DNA from: Vanessa cardui | Taxonomy: Eukaryota; Arthropoda; Insecta; Lepidoptera; Nymphalidae | NCBI RefSeq assembly: GCF_905220365.1 | Contig: NC_061133.1 | Coordinates: 14,188,171 to 14,252,170 of the forward strand | Direction of reading: 5' to 3' | Length of the DNA: 64,000 bases | Part shown: piece after piece, positions 39,165 through 51,190 of the stretch | Position numbering within the stretch: the stretch's first letter is position 1 | Layout of the letters: each line of letters begins with the position of its first letter | The notes under the pieces: generated by a model | Told to the model about the DNA's origin: nothing | What the model saw: only the letters and a program-made list of their open reading frames with translations | Databases searched by the model: none | Program-made: the position numbers and the translations under genes

Positions 39165-39745
39165 AATCGCTATCCATACTATATTTGTGCTGCAGAAGAG
39201 GGCTATTCGTGCAATCTATAACCTAGGAGCTATAGAATCGTTAAGGAATAAATTTAAAGAAATCAATTATTGACTGTTTCTTCTCAATATATATTCTGCA
39301 ATGTTATGTATGTACGAAAAAATATTAATGATTTTATGAGAAAATGTGATTCTCATAGCATTGGTACAAGGAACAAACACAAACTTGTTACTCCTGTTAC
39401 TCGACTGCATAGAGTCAGTAACTCCTTTGTGAGGCAATGCCTCTGTTGCCAAATTTAAAAAAATAAATTAAGGAACGCTTGTGTGCAGAAGTTTATTATA
39501 CAATTAATGAGTTTATGATCGATAGCACACCTTGGGAATGAAACGATCGCCTCCTGACTATTTCATTTTATATTAAACTATTTATATAATATGACACAAA
39601 AAAAAACAAATAAAAACTGCGTTTCTTTCGCCGGTTTTTCTCAAGTTAGGGTGTTTTCTTTTACGAACCGGTGGTACTGTTTCCATTGACCATCAATAAG
39701 AAAGTGTAATACTTCTATATTGAATAAAGTTATTTAAGTTTGCGT
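39165..39745 (+). mobile_element. CR1/Jockey-group LINE 3' end (family A)
   Basis: The translation shows LQKRAIRAIYNLGAIESL, then after a frameshift near 39265 continues TVSSQYIFCNVMYVRKNIND and TRNKHKLVTPVTRLHRVSNS, the conserved C-terminal region of non-LTR reverse transcriptases. It is followed by AATGAGTTTATGATCG, GAACCGGTGGTACTG and CCATCAATAAGAAAGTG, ending near TTGAATAAAGTTATTTAAG. The element is 5'-truncated and inactive. Confidence 0.82.
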
Positions 39746-41613
39746 TTGAACGACTACAGACATACATACATACCTACTCCATTGGCACACTGGCATTGAC
39801 AAGCATTATGTATATATGTTATAAGTACCTACGCTGCATCAGATCTTAGAATTCGTTGCTGTCCATATAGACTGTCACTTTCTGAAAATTGTGGATTTAA
39901 AGTTAGGTCAGTACATCTAAGCATTCATGTGCTTTATTTAAATAAATAATATGACAATATAATTATGTTTTTATTCATACATTTTATCGACAAATCCTTT
40001 GACTTAAAACATTAATTAAAAATACCTCATTCATGTTGACAAACATTTCCGAGCCTGGTCTAAATAACGACAATGATATCAAAAAATATTTGACAGTACA
40101 CGAAATACGCTCTCAAATCTGTCCCGCAGGGCGCGCGGGACGCACGGCGGGACGGCGGGATCGCGGGACAGATAGTTAACTTTTACGGCCGTACTCTTTA
40201 TGAAGCATGGTCGCCGTAACGTTTAATGGCCTACATAGATGTGGACGAGGACAAAGCAAACGACTTTGTAGTCAAATTAATTTCACAATAAAACACCTTC
40301 GTGGTCGTTTTATTAGTGGGCTCGGGGTAATGCCGGTAATCAGCGGTGCGGTACTCTCAAACTTATCGACTGGTGCAGTATCTGCTATGAAAAAGCTAAT
40401 TTTAACGATTTTTATTTTTAATATATATAATAAAAATAAACAATCAATTATCCAAAAAATACGAAAACCACGGAAAGGACTTTTTGGTCTCTCCTTTTCA
40501 TTACTTGTACATTTAATATGTAATGGTTCTATGTACAAGTGTGTACATAATCTCGTAATAGAAACTTGGAATTCACTCAACACCGAATTACTGTAAAAGT
40601 CTGTTATCTAGTTTGGGAGCGTGGAAACATTTGATCAATCCGATTGGAGGAACTCGCGAATGCAAATGTAAAACAATCCCCCCGCTACCCCGACCCCCGT
40701 CATACTCGGACGCATAACAGACAAACAGGCTAATCCGGGAGTTATCGTAAATTGTCAGTTTATGACGTGCGGAACGTAGGAGGAGGCGAATTTTCTAATT
40801 TCGCCCCCCCCCCCCTCTTCGCCCCTTTGACGCGCTAATTCGTGTAAGCAGTTTCTGAACGTACTTGTTTCCAGCTCACTCGGAACTGACAATGTTTTTT
40901 ATTCCTCCATACGACTCTTATTGCGATGGAATAAAGTTAATTTTCGTTGGAAACGATCGCACGTGTATATTGCAAGGTTATCGCCGGCTTTTACATAGCT
41001 GAGCAATTTACATACATTCGTTTGTTCGGTTTTTAAATTGCGTATTAACTGAGTTAATCGCGATACTGTTTCGTTAAACGCAAATTAAAAAGTTATGACT
41101 TTTATGTTGAAGTGTTTAGCGTTATTTGATACTGTTTTGAATTTCGAATTCGCTTTTAACTTTTTTTATTATATAGAAGTATTTAAATACCTCCATGTCG
41201 AATGTCATACAGCTTACATAAATATAAAAACGAAACTTTTAAAAATATGTCATATGATACCTACTTAAACCGGTAACGGTAATTTTTGATAGCTGCTCTT
41301 AAAACAATACAAAGTGAGTTTGTAAGAGAACGTCACACTCGAAATACGTTCAATAAGTAGCTAGGAGATAAAGAACCTTCCTTTATTCCGCTACTTTCCT
41401 CGAAAACCAAGCACCAGTACTGGCTGTTGACTTACTCCCCTCTTCTATTCAGTCTTGGATATTGTTCAATCGTGCTCCCACACAGATCTCATATATATGT
41501 GTGACCAATTCAAACCATGCTGTTTTCTTTACTATATTTCCTTCACTGTCGAATACAAGATTAATTGTCAAAACAAATTTTACATATCAAGACTAAACCT
41601 GCTGTCTTCGCAT
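39746..41613. other. Non-coding stretch with C-rich tracts
   Basis: Holds the GC-rich inverted repeat at 40117, C runs at 40678-40683, 40688-40691 and 40694-40698, and a C12 tract at 40804-40815. A perfect octamer ATGCAAAT lies at 40660-40667. The plus-strand frame 40207-40596 is open but not protein-like. Confidence 0.5.
40117..40173. repeat. GC-rich inverted repeat with CGGGA units
   Basis: Arms ATCTGTCCCGC (40117-40127) and GCGGGACAGAT (40163-40173) enclose a segment with several GCGGGA/CGGGAC units. Could fold as a strong stem or come from a small tandem expansion. Confidence 0.85.
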
Positions 41614-41708
41614 TCAAAATCAAAATCAAAATCAAAATAAACTTTATTCAAGTAGGCTTTTATAAGCACTTTTGAATCGTCATTTTACAATTAAGTGAAG
41701 CTACCACC
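41614..41708 (-). mobile_element. LINE 3' end (family B), very short copy
   Basis: About 95 bases: a four-unit CAAAAT tail, AATAAACTTTATTCAAGTAG and GAAGCTACCACC, where it breaks off into unrelated sequence. Close to the other copies, so probably a recent 5'-truncated insertion. Confidence 0.8.
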
Positions 41709-44231
41709 GCGCGCATTGATCCAGATGTTCTTCAACTGTACTGATATTGACCAACAGTAAGAATATCAGTGTCATACCTGTCCATTCGTTTTCTTTATTT
41801 TTATTATTGAATGTCTGTTAATTAAGCTGTAATCGTTTATAATTATCTACTTTCTATAAATCATCCCTAATAGTTTTATCCTACACAACTAATTAGAACG
41901 GATCTAAAATAACTAAAGTTAAACCATAAATTAAAATGCATTTAGCTCGAAACGTATAAACCGAATAAGAACCTAGATCCCCTAGCCGTAGATCGAGATA
42001 CGAATGATATAACACGGGGCGCATCAAGAACGCGAACGCGAGATGGGATCAGAATGCGCGGGCGCATCACCAATTAATACTCTTCATTTAATCGATTCCT
42101 TCAATTATTTCTACTTGATATACGTTAATCCTTTCGGCTCAGCCTCCCCGGGATATTGTTGGCTATAATTACGTGGGAGGCGACCTCTATTGACAAGTAT
42201 TGATGTTTTTAATCTGATGTTAGGATAAGACATTAGTATGCGCGCGCGTTGATTTGTTGCCGGTCGGCTCATTGCCTCGTAATTATTGGATTTCGGCGCG
42301 ATATTTATTGGCATTTCTTCTCAGCTTGATTTATATTGAGGTGTGCGATGTATTTTTTTTCGTTTATTAAGGCCGGTCCCCGAGGTTCGACTAATACGTC
42401 ATGTCTGAATGCGTAGGACACATGATCACCTCCATTAGGCGCGTCTCCCGACGGATTAGCGCCGTCAGCCAGTAATGAGATGGCGGAGACGCGGAAAGGG
42501 AAAATATTGGAGATATTGGAAATACCACAATAATAAAGCGGCGACAGGGCGCGGGCGAGCAGCTGCGTCCGCCGCTAGGGGCGCTGCTGTCGCGATACAC
42601 ATGATGAAATTAAAAATTTAATATATCCTTATTATTTGCTTTTGACACGAACTGTATTTTAGTAATTATACCGTGGTAAACATGTTAATAAGTAACTAAT
42701 TCAATCCATTAAAGTGCTTATATTTAGAAAATATACTTAATTAACAAATAATCGAAGCACTCGTTAAACAAAAATAAATTGGATATGTTTTTTATTTAAA
42801 GTTTATTTTTAATCAATACTAATTAAAACGAAACATAATTAGTATCAAAATTAGTAAAAAAATATACTCATTTACTTTCCAAAAACTAAAACACAAAAAA
42901 AACAAAACACTTATTTCATCAAACAATTTCGTACAACTAGCGCCATCTAGTTTCCCAACACACACTAATTATGTCAACATCGCGCTTACGTGTAATATAA
43001 AAAAAATGCATCTCCATTGAATAGCGTTGACAATTTCGTAATTACCTACACGTAACATCGACTATATTGAAAAGTGTATTTACCTAAAGCGATGGCGCAA
43101 AGAAATGATGGATTAGCGTCAAGAAATTCCTTTAAAAACGCAAACAGGGACGCGGCGAAATTGCATCCAGCTAATATTCCCTTGCCAATCATGGAGCGAG
43201 TCAATTTACAATTTTCCCTCTTAATAAGCACGTCAACACCGCGTCGGAACAATATCGACGGGTTTTTTTATTTTACTCCGCGCTGAGAAAGTTATTAGAG
43301 CCCGTGCACATAAAAGTGATCCATCTGAGTCGAGCCATGCAAACGTGCCTTTATACATGCGACTATATTACATGCCTTTAGTTTGTGTTTTAAACATATC
43401 TTGATGTGTTTTTTATAGATTGGTTAGGTTAGGTATTATTTAGGCGTGCTGTGAAGGCACTCTGTTATGTCATATATATAGAAAGGTGGATGGGCAAATT
43501 GACTATCTGATGTTAAGTAACTCGCCCTATCCAAAGAATTTGATAATCTTAGAAATGTTAGCCATCCCTTATTACCAACAAAGATGTTATGTCCCGTGTG
43601 CCAGTCACATCAACTCACCCTTCAAACCGGAACACAACTATGCTTAGAGTAGGGACAAGCTTGCACAAAGCCCTTACACCAAGCACTTGCATCTTTTATT
43701 TTAAATCACGCTTATGCTCGCGTTAATTTTGAATACTTTTATAAGTATACATTATTAATACGATTTTAGAAAATAAACTTTAATTTGTCAAAATCAAATA
43801 TTTTTTGTAAAAACTAACAAAAACGAAGTTTGTACTTCACGTAAAAATGTTGTAGATTCATCTTGGTAAAACATTTCTGATAAAAATATCCTTATATTGT
43901 ATTGGTTGATAATTATAAAAGTACACATAAAAATTAATGCATATATACAGCTACTTCCACAAAAATTACAAAATTATTTTAAAAAATATATATATGAAAT
44001 TCCATTAGCATCATATTCGCTTGTAATATAAAATTATTAAATTACTCAAAATATTTTTTTATCTCAATCCTTGTATTTATCTTTATCTTGGATTTAATGT
44101 TCTTCTATAAAAACTCTAAATAAATAACTTAATCCTTGAATAAGTAATCATTATATCAGGTAAATAGTTTCGTAAACTGTATTGTCCCATGAAGTACTGA
44201 TTAGTACAGCTATTTCACTCGCTTGAACGAG
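41709..44231. other. GC islands and A+T-rich DNA before the tRNA gene
   Basis: GC-richer islands at 41930-42600 and 43050-43320 with both strands open in places; no coding evidence. CTCF-like cores at 42478-42485 and 42939-42948. Family E copy at 43481. Confidence 0.5.
43481..43690 (+). repeat. Short interspersed repeat (family E)
   Basis: Pieces in order: GGATGGGCAAATTGACTATC, AAGATGTTATGTCCCGTGTG, ACTCACCCTTCAAACCGG and GCTTGCACAAAGCCCTTAC. The middle lacks the GGCGGTAGAATA block. Confidence 0.7.
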
Positions 44232-44303
44232 AGCAGAGTGGCGCAGTGGAAGCGTGCTGGGCCCATAACCCAGAGGTCCGTGGATCGAAACCACGCTCTG
44301 CTA
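44232..44303 (+). tRNA. tRNA-iMet-CAT: Initiator tRNA-Met (CAT)
   Basis: A complete 72-base cloverleaf. The acceptor stem AGCAGAG pairs with CTCTGCT, followed by discriminator A. The anticodon stem is CTGGG/CCCAG with loop CCCATAA (anticodon CAT at 44264-44266). The variable loop is AGGTC, and the T stem is CGTGG/CCACG. Marks of the eukaryotic initiator rather than elongator tRNA-Met are the A1:U72 first pair, three G:C pairs next to the anticodon loop, C at position 33, and the T loop ATCGAAA, which starts with A instead of the usual TTC. Box A (TGGCGCAGTGG) and box B (GGATCGAAACC) are intact. No intron. It stands alone and supplies the tRNA that starts translation at AUG. Confidence 0.97.
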
Positions 44304-44309
44304 GAAACA

Positions 44310-44316
44310 TTTTTTT
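44310..44316 (+). terminator. RNA polymerase III terminator of the initiator tRNA gene
   Basis: A run of seven T starts seven bases after the tRNA end, with a second run of eight T at 44321-44328 as a backup. T4 or longer ends Pol III transcription. Confidence 0.85.
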
Positions 44317-47300
44317 AATATTTTTTTTATAAACTCATTATATTTTTTATTTATGTATTTTTTTATAAGATTTAAATATATTAACAAAAAATAAAACATT
44401 AACTATATCAATTATACATACTTGTGGCGCCATCTAGTAAAGTTCCAAACAATTAATATTAAGAGCAAAATTAAAGATTTTAATATTTAAACTTAATAAT
44501 GATTATTTTACTATAAATAAATAACCAATTACGTATAAAATAATTTCGAATAGAAATAAATTAGTCATGGTTTCAATCAAAGAACGTTAAAATAAAATTA
44601 AAATTTTTTTTATTAAATTTATTTATGTATTATATATAATATTAAGTAAAATATTAGGTATTCATAATATTGTTTTACTTATATTACTTAAAGATATTGG
44701 GACGCTCCCCTGAGGAAAACTTCGTTGAAAACACGCCGACGAAAATATCGTAAATACAATCCACAATTATCAAATACTGACTTTGTATTTTTAATAGTGA
44801 TTATGAAAACAATTACCATTTTAATTTGCATGTGATCACAAAACAAACGCATCGCCAATAACATTATAATGCAATATAATTGCGGACAAACGTTTAGGTA
44901 CGCGGGTTTCAACTCCATTAGCGGTATGTCATACGAGATTTATGTTTAATTGAAATCTTGGAGTTTATTGTGCCACTGTTGATTTATCGCGTCACGTCCC
45001 AGCGTCTGCGAGCGTGGACTAGGACGGACGCTGCAACACGTTATATATGTATTGTTGGTCTGTGTATCTCATTGGATTGGTTACATTATACAATTCGAAG
45101 CCTCAGGTTCAAACTCAGGGTCGTGTCTAGAAAAAGTTTGTTTTCAAATTCAAGTAACAATTAAGCAATTACCGTTAACGTTTTTTCACGCGTTGCTATG
45201 TCTCGTTGTATTTATTATTAAATAATTACGAGTCTCATTAAATATAATAAGATAATAAGTAACAATGTTTATCAGCTAAAAGAAACTTACCGTTTGTCAC
45301 TACCTACTCCAGTATGCTTTGGTAATTTCATACGTGGTAGAATTTCATACAACAAACAAAGAAACAAGCTGTGCCCGCGACTTCGTCCGTTACGACGACG
45401 TCGTGCTAGTGACTATTCGTCTAAATCGGTGTAGTCGTTCAAAAGATTAGCCGGAACAAACAGTCAATTTTTAAAAAAAATTGGAACATGTACCTACCTT
45501 GTATACATACATATACTTAAATTTAGTAAAAAGCGGCACAATTACAAGAAATGTTATCCTTTCCTTACATCGTCAATGCACACAAAATTGGCAATAAAGA
45601 TGTCCATTATGCCTATAGATTAAAATTAGATCATTTGTAAAAAAACAAAAATACTAGACATGCAAAGAATTTCCCCAATTCCTTACCACTAATCATAGGC
45701 TAAGGTTCGCTCACAGAGCCACAGGACGTACTGTATACATTTCCAATGCATAATAATAGCAGAGGCTTTGGATTCCTGATTCCATTTTCAATAGATTATT
45801 TGACGGACTCGCAATGTTTATGTTTATTCGTTATGGTCTAGATACTCTAATCTATACCTCCCAGAAGTCCTAGACCTAGCTTGCGGCGTTATATCGCATC
45901 AGCTCTGATCATATCCAAGTATTGACGTATTAAATCTCTCAGACAAAATTATTTCCTTATGATTTCAATCATTACAAATGTAACGAAATGTAATATGGGA
46001 TGATAGGATTACTAAAACTATGTATATTTATGATCAGTGCTATTTATTTGAGTAATGATATTATGAACATATTAGTTCATTTTATAACATGTAGAGCAAA
46101 AAAATAATAATTATTATATACGATTATCATACTGAGTACTCATACCTACCAATATTTACCGTTTCCTAATAGTTACTTGAGAAATCGTTATTCGATATAA
46201 TTGACCAAAACAAATTCAAAATGAGTATGCCAACTTATTCTGAATATTTCATTTATGAAAGACGAATGCGCTAACACTACGCAAGTACGCAGTTCTATAG
46301 TTGGGTTTCAAGAAATTGCGTGTTCGCGAGCCGCTTGTATTTATAAAGACTTCAGAGTTCAGACTATGTAATCTATTATTAAGCTTAAAGGTAATAAAAC
46401 ACCGCTGCAATCGTGCGAAGCGAAAGCGAGTTTGATACGAGAACGTTTGGAATGGTGCTGTCTCCGTAAATCCTTCGAGATCATTTCAAACACTTACACT
46501 GTTCGATCGATCGACTTATTTTTTCAAGTTGTTTGTTTTGGCCAGTGATAAATTGTTTTTTTTTTTTATAAATGTAAAATGATATTCAAATTTCACACTT
46601 TTGTAAAAAACTAGAATACGTGTAACTGCGTGATTACGTCTACCTATGACAATATTATAAGCGTTCTGAAAATATGCTACAAATATTCCAAAACGCGCTG
46701 CAACTGAAACACAATTATCGATGTCAAATTTCACATGACAATTACGATGTTATTGTCAAGTTTTTATGCAAATGCCAAGCGTGGAAAAACAAAACTGTCT
46801 CAAATTTATCCTCCGTCAAACAACAACAACTGTTTTATTCATAATGAAAAAATGCTTTATGTTGTTGCCAGATAATGTTGCAGGTACATCTTAGATGTCG
46901 TTGGCACAAACGGTGTAAACATTAATTTATATTTCTATTACTGCCAATATATATGTGTGATCGTTTACCATACAAGTCATTTGATCATTTGCCTTCATTA
47001 CAAAAGTATATTTAAACGAGTATATTAATTAGATAGATAAGAACTAAATATATTATATAATAAAGATTCGAGATAACAAATTATTAAGACGCATCAATAG
47101 ATGATTAAATAACCGCAGGAGCTCGTCCTGCTTAATAATTCTCTGGGTCGTCCACTATAATGCGTTCAACCTGCGCCCTATTAAGATCCTCGCATATAGC
47201 GTAGGTACGTCTTGTCGTTAAGTTCTCGAGTCCCGGCCATGAATAATATTAAACTCAGTCATTTTCATCTCATTCCACGAGTCGAATAAATAGAAATATC

Positions 47301-48097
47301 ATCGTCTGACGCACGCACACAATTATAATGTTTATCACGATAAAATTAAAAGCGATAGTCGCCCCCGACGCGCGCACTCCTCAGGTCAGGACGGGATAAA
47401 CGAACACATCAATTTCAACAAATCCGTGTCAAGATTCGAACGTGACTTTAAAAAAACGAAGCCACCCTACACTGACACGGAGCTTTATAAATAACTCGTT
47501 TTAACATCTTATTATTTATTGGACGCCGGCGAGCCAGCCTCCGACGGAAAGTTAACGATGACGAATACGAGATACGTTTGTAAAAAGCCCTTTTCAGTCT
47601 TGACGCGTGATATATTCCCGCGCATGCGTGTTATAAAGAACGCGGCGGGGTGCGCGTGCGCCGAGCGGTGATTGGCCGGTGTAATGACTGCACGCGCGGA
47701 CGTCGATTCCCTCGGTCGGGCCATGACGTAGAGTAATGATGGCTGTACAAGTAAACCAATGACGGATAGGCGCGTTTTTCAAGCCATTGTGTGTAATATA
47801 CATGTTGCCGATAGAGATCTTCACTCGTATAAATTCGCGCGGAGCTGTCCGTTTGATTGGTAGGCATTGGAATTGCAGTGGAACGTTCGCGCACGTCGCC
47901 CGAACACTTGGAACTTATGTTTAATTACAACCGATGAGGCTTCCAAACTGATTTGATGTCTGTAACGTCGTCTGGTAGCCATTTGTCCTACTTGCAGCGC
48001 AATAAACCATAACAGCATTGTACGTTGCAGAGCTTTGTGTCTGGGGTACCACCCACGTTTTACATATCCTAACAGCAAACAGCAATCTATATTTCTA
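44317..48097. other. Non-coding stretch after the tRNA gene, with a GC-rich island
   Basis: CTCF-like GGCGCCATCT at 44426-44435. A family D scrap at about 45366-45470. A CpG-rich island at 47160-47900 with ATTGGCC at 47672-47678 has open frames on the minus strand that overlap one another in different frames, so I read it as regulatory rather than coding. Confidence 0.5.
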
Positions 48098-48305
48098 TGC
48101 TCGTATTATAAATGTGGAAGTATCTCTGTCCGTCTTGTCGCTCTTTTACTACCAAACATATGTGGAGCTACCTTGAACTCGGAAGAACATGGGCTACTTT
48201 TTTGCCGAACATCTGACAATCGACCCCTAAAACACGAGCTTTCCTCGGACAACAAGAAATACTTAATATTTTTGTCTGCCGGCTGGAATGGTTCCCAAGA
48301 TTCTT
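48098..48305 (-). repeat. RTE-like interspersed repeat end next to a microsatellite
   Basis: Starts GCTCGTATTATAAATGTGG, then ATCTCTGTCCGTCTTGTCG and GGGCTACTTTTTTGCCG, a common lepidopteran repeat related to family D. It ends just before the long ACAT tract, which may have grown from its tail. Confidence 0.6.
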
Positions 48306-48320
48306 GGTGAAATAACATAG

Positions 48321-48409
48321 ACATACATACATACATACATACATACATACATACATACATACATACATACATACATACATACATACATACATACATACAT
48401 ACATACATA
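48321..48409. repeat. ACAT microsatellite, about 22 units
   Basis: Uninterrupted (ACAT)n over 89 bases. Likely length-variable between individuals. Its minus-strand translation gives a meaningless MYVC repeat frame. Confidence 0.97.
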
Positions 48410-49562
48410 GACATTGTGTGGGACACTTATCTTATGACATTACTAATGTAATCACTAATACTGTTGTTAGTCTACTACACATTTTATTTATAAAAAAACA
48501 AATTACTATTCTGTCTCGATCTTTATTTATTTCTATTTAATATAGATCTGATATAACATGGATAGATCTGTACCATAGTAATACTTCTAGATATATATTG
48601 TATTAAATAATATACCTATCAATAACATCAGATGTTTTGTTTGATTGTTTGTGATACCGAGACGTTGGGAGACCACATAAAAATCCGTTACGATCGATAT
48701 TCGAACCGGCAACGTTTGCATTGAAGGCTGTATCGCTGCAACTGCCTCAGGTGGCGTCATATTTCAAAAGAATATTTTTAAAACGAAACACAATCATATC
48801 AAAGAAGTCGATCACCTTTATCGATGATCTTAATTATACGTGTCTCTATACAAATAAGTTAAATTTAATTGACTGTCTGTTACTTCAAAATTATTGCATT
48901 TTTTAGTGGTCTTTTGCAGGTTTCCAAAACCAAAAACAAGCAAAGCTGGTAATGATTTCATAGGTTGTATTCTTAGGTATCGTGTAAGTTGTTAATTCAT
49001 CAAAATCGGCTTATAGACCAATGTATGTAATTTATAATTAACACAAGTTTATCATATAATATATATTTTGATTCGTATTTATCGAACTTCATATTAGCTA
49101 TATATTAATGTGACAACAACTGAGTAATCCCGTGGGCAGCATCCGTGCGGACCGCTGACCAACTCACCGAAGATTGATCTCGCAGGTGTTTTGATTATTA
49201 TTAAAATAACGAAAATTAAACAAAACAGTATCAATATAATATACTCATATAGTAATATTATAACAGGAAAAATTTGTTTGATTGTTATAAAGTCTTGAAT
49301 GAATGAATCGACCACCCACTTAAAATAGTATCATAGGTATAGGTATAGCCTACCACCAAAGTTAGTATTTTTTATCATTTAGTAATTATATTATCTCACA
49401 TTTACAAACATCGTGAGGAAATCAAGGCGATTTGGATCTGTCACGTCGACGATCACTGAAACTGCTTGATCCAATACTCATAACTCGTTGTGTTACTTTA
49501 TTCAATGAATAAACCGAAAAACTTTAGTATTTAAAACATTGAATTTTACACCCATATTATAA

Positions 49563-50066
49563 ACTAGTTGACGCCGGTGGATTCGCTCGCATTTTACGGG
49601 TTTGCTTGTCAAGTTTGAGTCGAGATGGCGCAGTGGTTAGAATGCGTGCATCTTAACCGATGATTGCGGGTTCAAACCCAGACAAGCACCGCTGATTCAT
49701 GTGCTTAATTTGTCTTTATAATTCATCTCGTGCTCAGCGGTGAAGGAAAACATCGTGAAGACGTATGTGACAAATTTCATAGAAATTCTGCCACATGTGT
49801 ATTCCACCAACCCGCGTTGGAACAGCGTGGTGGCATATGTTCCAAACCTTCTCCTCAAAGGGAGAGGAGGCCTTTAGCCCAGCAGTGGGAATTTACAGGC
49901 TGTTGTTGTTGTTGTCCTGTTTTAGGCAAAAAAGTAGCCTGTGTCCTTCCTTGAAGTTCAAGTTTGTTACAAAACAAATTTCATGTAATTAGGTTCAGTG
50001 ATTAGGCTGTTAAAGAGCGACAGACAGACAGATAAAGTTACGTTCTCATTTATGATATTAGTATAG
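49563..50066 (+). repeat. Interspersed repeat (family D) split by a SINE
   Basis: The left part (49563-49618) has GACGCCGGTGGATTCGC and ACGGGTTTGCTTGTC. The right part (49919-50066) has GGCAAAAAAGTAGCCTGTG, GGTTCAGTGATTAGGC and CGACAGACAGACAG. The Metulj-like SINE lies between them. Confidence 0.78.
49619..49918 (+). repeat. tRNA-derived SINE (Metulj-like) inserted into another repeat
   Basis: The best-preserved copy. Box A region GATGGCGCAGTGGTTAG, box B GGGTTCAAACCC, SINE body and a (GTT)n end. Left and right of it lie the two halves of another interspersed repeat: ACGGGTTTGCTTGTC on the left, TTTTAGGCAAAAAAGTAGCC on the right. Compare the uninterrupted copies at 5645-5852 and 7078-7275. 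TTGTC on both sides is a possible short target-site duplication. The head contains AGATGGCGC, a CTCF-like core. Confidence 0.88.
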
Positions 50067-50567
50067 AAGTATTAAGCAGTACTGTACCGACATTCTTGAA
50101 TGCCTATGATGAAAGCTGCATGTTTTGAAATAGTTGTAAGGATTCACGCATCAATATGACGTAAGAACGTTATTTGGGTTTCTGAAATTTCAGTTTCATA
50201 CGAAGTGAACTCTTGATGATTGGTTGATGAGAATGATTTGCTGTCTGGTGTATCTGGTATGAGTCGAAGCGATTTCTATCGTTATTCTTTAATCAAGTAT
50301 CTGTTGCCAGTAACTACCTCCAAGCAAATGACTGACCCGTCTTGAGATATCACCTTCACACAGGCATTGATTGACTGATCCAATTTAACTGTTCAAATTA
50401 CTTATAACAAATTTTGCGTGAGATATGATGTGATTGATTTTTTAATTTTCCATTTTTAAAAATTAGTCATCAAAAATGTTTTCAATATACGAAAGAGTTA
50501 CTTTGTTGCTGAGGTTGGTATTCTTTCGGATCTCACCGAAGTTATTTTACAGTATATGTCAAACTGT

Positions 50568-51190
50568 TAAAATCAAAATCAAAATCAAAAATCAAAATAA
50601 ACTTTATTCAAGTAGGCTTTTATAAGCACTTTTGAATCGTCATTTTACAATTAAGTGAAGCTACCACCGGTTCGGAAAGTAGATTCTACCGAGAAGAACC
50701 GGCAAGAAACTCAGTAGTTACTCTTTTTTAACATTTAAAAAATACAACGTCATGTTAATTAAATACAATTATTTCAATTAATGTATCCTGCTTGGAAGTC
50801 AACAGGTATTAACTCCACGCTTTTTTATCATCTACAAAATCTTGTATCGAATAGTATGCTTTTTCTACCAATGTATTTTTAACAAACGATTTGAATTTAC
50901 TAAACGGCAAAGTTAAAAATTTCTGCGGAATTTTATTATAGAAACGGATACCTTGCCCCAAGAAGGATCTATTGACTTTGCGGAGTCGGAAACTTGGCGT
51001 TATAAGTTTATCCTTACTTCTAGTGCATATACAATGATTATCACTGATTTTATCTAAATACCTAATATGTCAATTCAGGGTCATTTCGAAGTCATGAAAG
51101 CGAATTCTTATCCGATCATAGTTTATACAGAATCGTACTGCACGAGGTTCTGTATCGTATGAGCCAGCGATCGCGTATAGCTGGACCAAA
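50568..51190 (-). mobile_element. LINE 3' end (family B) with the C-terminal part of reverse transcriptase
   Basis: The longest copy. On the minus strand a frame ends at a TAA at 50809-50811 (…DKKAWS). Upstream it reads FLGQGIRFYNKIPQ, KFKSFVKNTL and EKAYYSIQDF, the usual C-terminal end of CR1/Jockey-group reverse transcriptases. Further up the frame continues (RIRFHDFEMTLN) but is broken by one TGA where tryptophan is likely, so the copy is dead. The 3' untranslated part ends in a CAAAAT tail. The left limit of the element near 51190 is uncertain. Confidence 0.82.

Noticed and set aside
40207..40596. A 129-codon plus-strand frame
   Set aside because: The reverse strand is open as well, the peptide is low in pattern, and it has no splice or family evidence.
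40660..40667. Perfect POU octamer ATGCAAAT, also at 28268, 46766, 56863 and others
   Set aside because: About five are expected by chance in A+T-rich DNA of this length, so the number is not striking.
45040..45130. Box B-like GGTTCAAACTC
   Set aside because: No box A at the right distance and no cloverleaf; at most an old SINE scrap.
47512..48078. Several overlapping minus-strand frames
   Set aside because: Different frames overlap in a GC-rich island; none is protein-like.
48106..48426. Frames with an MYVC repeat
   Set aside because: They are translations of the ACAT microsatellite.
49624..49690. tRNA-like sequence with boxes A and B
   Set aside because: It is the head of a SINE present in several copies; the cloverleaf is imperfect and the body is not tRNA.
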